Shown here piece by piece: positions 1-4,155 of a DNA stretch of 5,802 nt (positions are counted from its first letter, which is position 1; the number at the start of each line of letters is the position of its first letter). The stretch spans positions 1 through 5,802 of the forward strand of contig SKHH01000122.1 of assembly GCA_007117055.1 (NCBI GenBank). The letters are read 5' to 3'. The position numbers were made by a program, and so were the translations under genes. The notes beneath the pieces were generated by a model. It was not told the origin of the DNA. It ran no database searches and worked only from the letters and a program-made list of their open reading frames with translations. Origin of the DNA: Lishizhenia sp. Lineage in GTDB: Bacteria; Bacteroidota; Bacteroidia; Flavobacteriales_D; Crocinitomicaceae.

Positions 1-93
1 CAAACGCCCACGCTCGAATGGGCAGTAAAGATTGCCAACGCATACGCCATCAGTATGAATGATTTAGTCGAACATTTTGAACTTATAAAATAG
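1..93 (+). CDS. C-terminal end of an Xre/Cro-type helix-turn-helix regulator (partial)
   Basis: An open frame enters from the left edge and stops at TAG 91-93; only 30 residues are visible. The segment TLEWAVKIANAYAISMNDLV fits the last helices of an Xre/Cro-family DNA-binding domain, where a pattern like P-x-x-x-x-A-x-K-I-A-x-A-(L/Y)-x-(V/I)-S-(L/M)-x-(D/E)-L is typical. The stop codon overlaps the Shine-Dalgarno sequence of the next gene (AGGAGG at 92-97), so the two are probably cotranscribed. The target and the N-terminal part lie outside the window. The family call rests on this short stretch alone. Confidence 0.6.
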   Translation, partial: QTPTLEWAVKIANAYAISMNDLVEHFELIK

Positions 94-105
94 GAGGAAT
101 GAAAA

Positions 106-543
106 ATGAAAAAAATGATTATTGTATTAGTATTAATGACTACAGCGATGCTACTTCAAGCGTGTAGGGGTGAAGAGAACTACAGTTTGGAGTATTTTCG
201 GACTATGGAACGTGTGGACAAGGTCATAACACTAAATGAAAACGATATCTACCTAGACATCAATGGGAACCCACTTGATGTAACATCATTTACCGCCGTA
301 AGGCAAAGAGACTTACATCCACCGGGATTAGTCACACAATATTATATTAAACACCCAAACGGTGAAATAGAACATGTCATTGAAGAGATTGAGCACCGTC
401 CCTCTATGTTGTACGCACTTACCCATCCGAGACGATATGTACTTCAAATTTTACACTATGACGAAAACCAGACGGTTACCCATACGACTTACCAAGAAGT
501 CGGTGACGTTTTTTTGAAAAAGTTTTGGTTGGACACGGAATAA
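106..543 (+). CDS. Small predicted lipoprotein of unknown function
   Basis: This 145-aa protein has a classic lipoprotein signal peptide: positively charged MKK, a hydrophobic stretch at residues 4-17, and the lipobox L17-Q-A-C20. It should be lipidated at Cys20 and anchored to the outer face of the cytoplasmic membrane. The mature part is about 125 residues, soluble-looking, rich in charged and aromatic residues, and has no further membrane segment or motif I recognise. The start is fixed by AGGAGG at 92-97, 8 nt upstream of the ATG. It follows the regulator fragment by 12 nt, so the two probably form an operon. Nothing ties it to the ubiquitin-like/RT genes downstream, and it may be the flanking cargo next to that island. 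I do not recognise a family. Confidence 0.85.
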   Translation: MKKMIIVLVLMTTAMLLQACRGEENYSLEYFRTMERVDKVITLNENDIYLDINGNPLDVTSFTAVRQRDLHPPGLVTQYYIKHPNGEIEHVIEEIEHRPSMLYALTHPRRYVLQILHYDENQTVTHTTYQEVGDVFLKKFWLDTE

Positions 544-558
544 AAGGACTCTTATAAG
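529..558 (+). promoter_or_regulatory. Possible sigma-A promoter for the structured RNA region
   Basis: TATAAG at 553-558 matches five of six -10 positions. TTGGAC at 529-534 is a weak -35 box with an 18-nt spacer. It lies across the end of the lipoprotein gene and would start a transcript near 565, just at the first hairpin of the non-coding region. The match is modest and by eye. Confidence 0.3.
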
Positions 559-592
559 TACCGTCGCGACGAAAGTGCGTGCCGCGACGGTG
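559..592 (+). other. GC-rich hairpin after the lipoprotein gene
   Basis: ACCGTCGCG at 560-568 is complementary to CGCGACGGT at 583-591, a perfect 9-bp stem around a 14-nt loop. A run of T is missing on the 3' side, so it is not a standard rho-independent terminator for the lipoprotein gene. It could be a weak terminator, or the first element of the structured RNA chain that continues to 986. Confidence 0.55.
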
Positions 593-620
593 TTGATGTG
601 GCATATAACTTCTCTTCTCT

Positions 621-654
621 TGTGGGTTTATCATTAAATTAATGATGACCCACA
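621..654 (+). repeat. Hairpin repeat, copy 1, on the 5' side of the tRNA-like gene
   Basis: The outer stem TGTGGGT (621-627) / ACCCACA (648-654) encloses a perfect inner palindrome, TCATTAA (631-637) / TTAATGA (639-645). The 28-nt stretch 627-654 recurs at 749-776 with three differences. The segment GGTTTATCATTAA (625-637) looks, from memory, identical to part of the msr hairpin of retron Eco1 (Ec86), where it is also closed by a downstream ACC-containing strand. Confidence 0.65.
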
Positions 655-657
655 TAT

Positions 658-730
658 GGGGCCTTAGCTCAGTTGACAGAGCACCTGCCTTACACGCAGG
701 AGGTCAGCGGTTAGATCCCGCTAGGCACCA
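658..730 (+). tRNA. Degenerate tRNA-Val(UAC)-like gene
   Basis: A full cloverleaf can be drawn. The acceptor is 658-664/723-729, the D stem GCTC/GAGC (667-670/679-682), the anticodon stem CCTGC/GCAGG (684-688/696-700) with anticodon TAC (691-693), the variable loop 701-705, and the T stem AGCGG/CCGCT (706-710/718-722). The anticodon reads valine codons. Several features are abnormal. The acceptor has a G660-A727 mismatch (pair 3-70). The D-loop has A instead of the invariant G19 (676). The T-loop is TTAGATC, with A instead of the invariant C56 (713). The 3' end is followed by CCT, not CCA. Losing both partners of the G19-C56 elbow pair suggests a decayed or repurposed tRNA. It sits between two related hairpins. 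Confidence 0.75.
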
Positions 731-740
731 CCTCTCACTC

Positions 741-777
741 GTGTAGATTTTATCATTAAATTACTGTTGACCTACAC
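741..777 (+). repeat. Hairpin repeat, copy 2, on the 3' side of the tRNA-like gene
   Basis: The stem GTGTAG (741-746) / CTACAC (772-777) encloses the shared core TTTATCATTAAATTA (749-763). The internal sequence matches copy 1 at 25 of 28 positions. A stem position differs from copy 1 in a compensated way: a C-to-T change on the 3' arm is matched by a G-to-A change on the 5' arm. That favours a conserved RNA hairpin over a plain DNA repeat. Confidence 0.6.
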
Positions 778-786
778 ACAGAGTAC

Positions 787-920
787 CCCCACTACAGTAA
801 CATTCCTTCCCATCTAGAACGGTTGATAAAAACAGTAAGCCAAACCGATGGGTATGGTGGGGACTATCGAAAATTAGGTCCTTAGTCTAGGCTAAATCCT
901 AGTTTATATGATAAGTCCCC
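787..920 (+). ncRNA. Structured RNA with two mutually exclusive folds
   Basis: Fold 1 nests CCCCAC 787-792/GTGGGG 857-862, CCCATC 809-814/GATGGG 847-852 and GGTT 821-824/AACC 843-846. Fold 2 is a long hairpin. It pairs GGGGACTATC 859-868 with GATAAGTCCCC 910-920 (one bulge), then AAATTAGG 871-878 with CCTAGTTT 898-905 (one G-U), then TTAG 882-885 with CTAA 892-895. Bases 859-862 are needed by both outer stems, so the folds compete, as in riboswitches or attenuators. No known riboswitch class is recognised, and the second hairpin has no immediate T-run. Promoters were not convincingly found here. Confidence 0.5.
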
Positions 921-930
921 CCCAAATTAC

Positions 931-986
931 TTTTTAAATCACTTCAATAGGTTAAAATTATTTGACCTATTCAAGTGGTTTAAAAA
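931..986 (+). promoter_or_regulatory. Long near-perfect hairpin in the leader of the 127-aa gene
   Basis: The arms 931-952 and 965-986 are complementary over 22 positions with one C-C mismatch (945/972) and one T-G wobble (939/978). Pairing continues into the loop. The 5' arm begins with T5 and the 3' arm ends with an A-run, so on the + strand it is not a terminator; read on the - strand it would end in T-runs. It lies 15 nt before the Shine-Dalgarno sequence of the gene at 1019. It could stabilise the mRNA, regulate it, or block antisense transcription. Confidence 0.6.
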
Positions 987-1018
987 AACCAACAAAATCC
1001 TAGGAGGTATTCTAAAGC

Positions 1019-1402
1019 ATGGCCAAAATCTCACGCTTCAGACCTACTGAAGCAGGTATCATTCGCATCGAACTTGACATCACCCCGCAACAATTAATCC
1101 AAGCATCATACTTTCGTCCACTTGCATTGACAGTAAGAGAGACTAACAACAACAAAACAGAAACAACTTTTACCGTTACACCAAGCAGCGAAACCGAAAT
1201 CGGTCGTTATGGTGCACGTCTCGCAGTTGACCCGCAAAGCACAGAGCCTGTTCTCATCACTCACCAATTCCTTGACTTGAATGAAGAAGAGCTTCTTGCT
1301 AAAGCAGCCCAATTGCAAGGACATTTAACTACCATTGAGGCCCAAGTATTAACCGCTATTAAAGATCTTGAAGAAGCAAGAGCTGCAATCGAGGAGGTTT
1401 AA
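1019..1402 (+). CDS. Unknown 127-aa protein encoded with the ubiquitin-like protein
   Basis: I do not recognise this protein. It has no cysteine, signal peptide or membrane segment, so it should be cytoplasmic. Residues 1-85 alternate hydrophobic and polar positions in a beta-strand-like way. Residues 88-127 are a strongly helical, Glu/Ala/Leu-rich segment that could form a coiled coil or a partner-binding helix. The start is supported by AGGAGG at 1002-1007, 11 nt upstream. Its final codons contain the Shine-Dalgarno sequence (GAGGAGG, 1391-1397) of the Ubl gene, which begins 3 nt after its stop, so the two are tightly coupled. Its codons look richer in G/C third positions than those of the enzyme genes downstream, suggesting high expression. 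The context suggests a partner, substrate or scaffold of the Ubl, but this is inference only. Confidence 0.85.
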   Translation: MAKISRFRPTEAGIIRIELDITPQQLIQASYFRPLALTVRETNNNKTETTFTVTPSSETEIGRYGARLAVDPQSTEPVLITHQFLDLNEEELLAKAAQLQGHLTTIEAQVLTAIKDLEEARAAIEEV

Positions 1403-1405
1403 TTA

Positions 1406-1636
1406 ATGGATTTAAAAATCAACGTCGGTAGCGCACTAAGCCCAAAAGAAGTCATTGTATCTAAATCACTCACCGTCCGCGAACTATTCGAAGGTCAAAG
1501 TGTCAGTTTCAATGAAGGTCAAGTAACCCACAACGGTGCTAACTTAAGTTCTGCGCAAATGGACCAAACCCTTGAGCAAAACAACGTCGAAGATGGAGAC
1601 TACATCGTTGCTGTATCTAAACACAGTAACGGGTAA
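1406..1636 (+). CDS. Ubiquitin-like (beta-grasp) modifier protein
   Basis: This 76-aa protein is the length of ubiquitin and fits the beta-grasp order. A strand LKINV (3-7) is followed by strand KEVIVS (14-19), a helix TVRELFEG (23-30), then VTHNGANL (40-47). It ends with TLEQNNVEDGDYIVAV (59-74 approx.), a typical tL-x-x-x-x-V-x-D-G-D-x-I-x-V ending. The chain ends S-N-G, so a C-terminal glycine is already exposed, as needed for adenylation by an E1 without prior trimming. The genes downstream encode E2-like, JAB and E1-like proteins, the expected machinery. GAGGAGG at 1391-1397 lies 8 nt upstream of the ATG. A terminator follows directly, and codon use looks optimised, both consistent with an abundant modifier. 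The Ubl call rests on sequence pattern plus context, not on a strong motif. It may belong to the prokaryotic ubiquitin (Prok_Ub-like) group. Confidence 0.75.
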   Translation: MDLKINVGSALSPKEVIVSKSLTVRELFEGQSVSFNEGQVTHNGANLSSAQMDQTLEQNNVEDGDYIVAVSKHSNG

Positions 1637-1644
1637 TGTAGTAT

Positions 1645-1676
1645 AAGGGGAGCCTTAACAGGCCCCCCCTTTTTTT
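1645..1676 (+). terminator. Rho-independent terminator after the Ubl gene
   Basis: The stem GGGGAGCC (1647-1654) / GGCCCCCC (1661-1668) has one mismatch or bulge around a TTAACA loop and is followed by seven T (1670-1676). It begins 10 nt after the Ubl stop and ends 4 nt before the ATG of the E2-like gene. It would limit, but not necessarily block, transcription of the enzyme genes. Confidence 0.85.
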
Positions 1677-1680
1677 CTCT

Positions 1681-2928
1681 ATGGAACTTTTCACACAAGA
1701 AAATCACCTATACTGGTTAATCCAATGCGCAACAAATCCGAATGAAGCCAATGCATACCGAACTCAACAAGACAACAAGCCTATAGAACTAAACCTATTT
1801 GGCCGTATTATCTTTACATACCTTAAAGAGCTTTATGCACTATCAAATAAAGGTAAGCCAGCTATTGTAATCCACCGACATGGAAAATACCCCCATACAG
1901 AAGATGTACTTAGACGTGCCACCATCAAAATTGACGATAATAGTATCGCTAAATTTAGTCCAAATCAAGCTTACTCAATCGCCAATTTAAAATTTCTTTA
2001 TCATAATAATGGACTAATTACACTTAGCCGTGAATATTTTCATCGAATCATAACCGAAACAGAGTATGAGACCCATTTTGGATTGATTTTATTAAAAACA
2101 CTTAATATTAAAAATCCAAAAATACTTACTCAAGAACAACTAACCCCTATATTAGACGCATACACCCGTAAAAATTTAAAAGAATTCCAAAATGAATCTT
2201 TACAAAAACGTATTAAATCTGTAATGGATGAAATACAATATTATGAAGATGATATAAACCGTCATCTAAAAACAATTGAAACCATTAAATCTGAAATAAG
2301 AGTGAAACAAAATGAAATAACACACATGCAAGACCGTGTTTTAAAAGGTGAAAAACCAACCAACATAGCTTACCAGTTTATTGAATATGTCAATAAACTT
2401 AAAATACACAAACAAATCGAAATGCACCCAAAACATAACGGAATAGTTATCCGTATACACTTATTTAATTTAAACATTAAAAACATGGATAAACCATATT
2501 TAGAACGTAGTTTAAAATATCTTTATACCGGATTTACCCAATTCCCAGATTTTCTAAAAGATATCCTTAATGATAATTTAAAAATTAATATCGGTGACTA
2601 TACTATTAATATCGAAATACCATTCGATAAAAGTGAACGAATAGTGCACTCTATGAATTCACTAGATGATTATCACAATCCGCATATTGAAATGGGTTGT
2701 ATAGGTACTTATCATGATGCTATAAGAGACGCGCAACAAGAACGCCAACCCATAGTTTTATTCAATATATTATTAGAACAACTAACATCAATCAACTTTA
2801 CAGATGGAGGTAGTGATAACTTACCTAAATTTTGTAAACTCATAACCGAAACAGAAAGGATTGTATATGATGGCCCGGAAAACTGGTCGTACGTCAACAG
2901 TGAAGATTACGACGAAGACGAAGAATAA
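1681..2928 (+). CDS. Coiled-coil protein with an E2/UBC-like C-terminal domain
   Basis: This 415-aa protein has three visible parts. Residues 1-155 are a mixed alpha/beta N-terminal domain I do not recognise. Residues 160-225 form a charged, strongly helical coiled coil. Residues 230-395 form a domain whose centre resembles an E2 conjugating-enzyme active site: H332-N-P-H335-I-E-M-G339-C340-I-G, comparable to the HPN...G-x-x-C-L of E2s, then a helix and a second helix LFNILLEQLTSIN as E2s have after the catalytic Cys. Cys340 is therefore the candidate thioester residue. The tail is acidic (EDYDEDEE). No start codon lies between the in-frame stop at 1639 and ATG 1681, and no Shine-Dalgarno is visible because a terminator occupies the leader. 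Initiation here is unusual. It overlaps the JAB gene by about 60 nt. The E2 assignment is by motif and context; an inactive E2-like (RWD-type) fold is possible. Confidence 0.65.
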   Translation: MELFTQENHLYWLIQCATNPNEANAYRTQQDNKPIELNLFGRIIFTYLKELYALSNKGKPAIVIHRHGKYPHTEDVLRRATIKIDDNSIAKFSPNQAYSIANLKFLYHNNGLITLSREYFHRIITETEYETHFGLILLKTLNIKNPKILTQEQLTPILDAYTRKNLKEFQNESLQKRIKSVMDEIQYYEDDINRHLKTIETIKSEIRVKQNEITHMQDRVLKGEKPTNIAYQFIEYVNKLKIHKQIEMHPKHNGIVIRIHLFNLNIKNMDKPYLERSLKYLYTGFTQFPDFLKDILNDNLKINIGDYTINIEIPFDKSERIVHSMNSLDDYHNPHIEMGCIGTYHDAIRDAQQERQPIVLFNILLEQLTSINFTDGGSDNLPKFCKLITETERIVYDGPENWSYVNSEDYDEDEE

Positions 2929-3619
2929 AGTAAAACCAACACCAATACCAGATTATCTCAAACCACTAAAAAACCCTTATAAAACCAAACTTATCATATC
3001 TTCCAAAGCGGAACTTAAAATACGCATAGCCATGGAATATGCGAAATGGAACGAAGTTATGTGGTTCGGGGAATTAAAACGAAACAAAAAAGGAGAATTC
3101 ATCCTAAAAGACGTTCTCTTTCCCCCGCAAGAAAATGAAGGCGCATTTGTCACGACAAAAGATGACAAATTCCCAAAATGGTTTCACAACCATGTTGTCA
3201 AAAAAGGAAAAAGTAAAACGATGCGTCTTCATGGCCACACCCACCCGTACTTCACAACTAACCCATCAGCTATCGACATCGCCCATGTAGCTACATACCT
3301 ACAAGAAACAAAAACATTTTTCATTCAATTAATCATGAGCAACTCATTTGAACCAACATGTATCCTTTATACTATGGATGGTAAACAAGATTTAAAAATC
3401 GAAATGGAACAATCCAAAAAAGTAAAAAAGGTACTAGAAAAAGTCATGCATAAAGAGGAGAGTTGGATAAAATATGGACATCAGCAAACACGCGGACTTC
3501 TTTACCCCGACGAAGATGATGTATATGACGAATATTCATATTATTGGAATAGGAGCGTTGGGGTCAAACCTAGCACACCAAATCATAAGAATCGGTATAC
3601 CAAATCTAACACTATATGA
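2867..3619 (+). CDS. JAB/JAMM-family metallopeptidase (predicted Ubl deconjugase)
   Basis: The protein (250 aa from ATG 2867) carries a perfect JAMM zinc site: H124-T-H126-P, seven residues, S134-A-I-D137, with E63 (in EVMWFGE) as the likely catalytic glutamate. Such enzymes cleave isopeptide or C-terminal peptide bonds of ubiquitin-like proteins. In bacterial Ubl operons they process the modifier or remove it from targets. Because the Ubl here already ends in Gly, removal from targets is more likely. AGAAAGGA at 2853-2860 supports ATG 2867 or ATG 2870; TTG 2861 is too close. The start lies inside the end of the E2-like gene, so translation is coupled. The C-terminal 49 codons overlap the E1 frame. 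The N-terminus is Lys/Thr-rich (about residues 3-25) and may be flexible. Confidence in the fold is high; the biological substrate is inferred. Confidence 0.88.
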   Translation: MMARKTGRTSTVKITTKTKNKVKPTPIPDYLKPLKNPYKTKLIISSKAELKIRIAMEYAKWNEVMWFGELKRNKKGEFILKDVLFPPQENEGAFVTTKDDKFPKWFHNHVVKKGKSKTMRLHGHTHPYFTTNPSAIDIAHVATYLQETKTFFIQLIMSNSFEPTCILYTMDGKQDLKIEMEQSKKVKKVLEKVMHKEESWIKYGHQQTRGLLYPDEDDVYDEYSYYWNRSVGVKPSTPNHKNRYTKSNTI

Positions 3620-4139
3620 TTTTGATACCGTAGAATCAAGAAATATTACTAACCAAATGTACTACCCCCACCAAATCGGCATGACCAAAGTCGATGCAAC
3701 AAAACAAAATCTTTTAAGTATCAACCCCGAAGCTAAAATCCGAGTTGAACCTAAAGGATATACTAACCAAAGTCTTAATGGTATAGTAATTCTTTGTCTA
3801 GATTCAATTGAACTACGTAAAAAAATCATCGAACAAAATCAATACAATCTCAACGTTAAATTACTTATTGACACGCGTATAGGTCTTGAAGAAGGTCAAA
3901 TTTATACTATCATACCAGAAATCAAAACCTATCAAAAACTCATCGGAACAATGAATTTCAAAGACAATGAAACAGATTCACCAACCAATACATGTGGTAC
4001 AGCATTAGCAATACTACCAACTATTCAAATGACCGCTAGTATTGCTACAATGAACATCATTAAGTTTATTAAAAACGAAAAAATTCAATTTATGACTATC
4101 TTAGATAGTCTTAAAGGAATTTCTCAATCCTATTCTTAG
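3474..4139 (+). CDS. ThiF/MoeB/E1-like Ubl-activating enzyme
   Basis: Numbering is from ATG 3474. A Rossmann ATP loop G25-I-G27-A-L-G30 is followed by the E1 signature D49-F-D51-T-V53...N57-I-T-N60-Q61. Then come G69-M-T-K72 (the conserved ATP-contacting Lys), CLDSIELRKK with the Mg-binding-type Asp, and C174-G-T-A aligned with the catalytic cysteine of ThiF. Family members adenylate the C-terminal Gly of a ubiquitin-like protein and then take it as a thioester. At about 205-221 aa this is a minimal E1 with no zinc CxxC pairs and no added domain. Odd point: the usual Arg of N-x-x-R-Q is Asn60. The start is uncertain. ATG 3474 has GAGGAG at 3455-3460 but a long 13-nt spacer, while ATG 3516, 3519 or 3525 give the more usual short N-terminus (MTNIHIIGIG) without a clear Shine-Dalgarno. 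All starts overlap the JAB gene heavily. Confidence 0.88.
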   Translation: MDISKHADFFTPTKMMYMTNIHIIGIGALGSNLAHQIIRIGIPNLTLYDFDTVESRNITNQMYYPHQIGMTKVDATKQNLLSINPEAKIRVEPKGYTNQSLNGIVILCLDSIELRKKIIEQNQYNLNVKLLIDTRIGLEEGQIYTIIPEIKTYQKLIGTMNFKDNETDSPTNTCGTALAILPTIQMTASIATMNIIKFIKNEKIQFMTILDSLKGISQSYS

Positions 4140-4152
4140 CGAAAGGCAAGAT
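4135..4152 (+). promoter_or_regulatory. Hairpin over the RT ribosome binding site, matching the downstream RNA hairpins
   Basis: TCTT (4135-4138) pairs with AAGA (4149-4152) around the loop AGCGAAAGGC (4139-4148). The loop contains the RT gene's Shine-Dalgarno-like GAAAGG (4142-4147), 8 nt before ATG 4156. The stem overlaps the E1 stop codon. The loop matches the GCGWAARGC loops of hairpins at 5334, 5500 and 5690. A protein binding that loop would cover the ribosome site, so translational autoregulation by the RT is plausible. Confidence 0.55.
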
Positions 4153-4155
4153 ATT

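Noticed and set aside
559..592. Rho-independent terminator of the lipoprotein gene
   Set aside because: The stem is perfect, but the following bases (GTTGATGTGG) lack a T-tract, so it was recorded only as a hairpin.
673..678. Perfect -35 box TTGACA
   Set aside because: It is the D-loop of the tRNA-like gene and has no -10 hexamer at a suitable distance.
658..730. tRNA-like 3' end acting as a retroviral-style primer on units A-C
   Set aside because: The best complementarity I could find between the tRNA 3' end and the RNA units is the six bases CTAGCG, too short to support an 18-nt-type primer site.
1106..1324. A 72-codon open frame on the minus strand within the 127-aa gene
   Set aside because: It lies fully inside a convincing + strand gene, has no ribosome binding site, and its translation (Cys/Phe/Val-rich) does not look like a protein.
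2712..3168. Minus-strand open frames of 61 and 63 codons inside the E2-like and JAB genes
   Set aside because: They are shadows of well-supported + strand genes with recognisable domains, and no initiation signals were seen.
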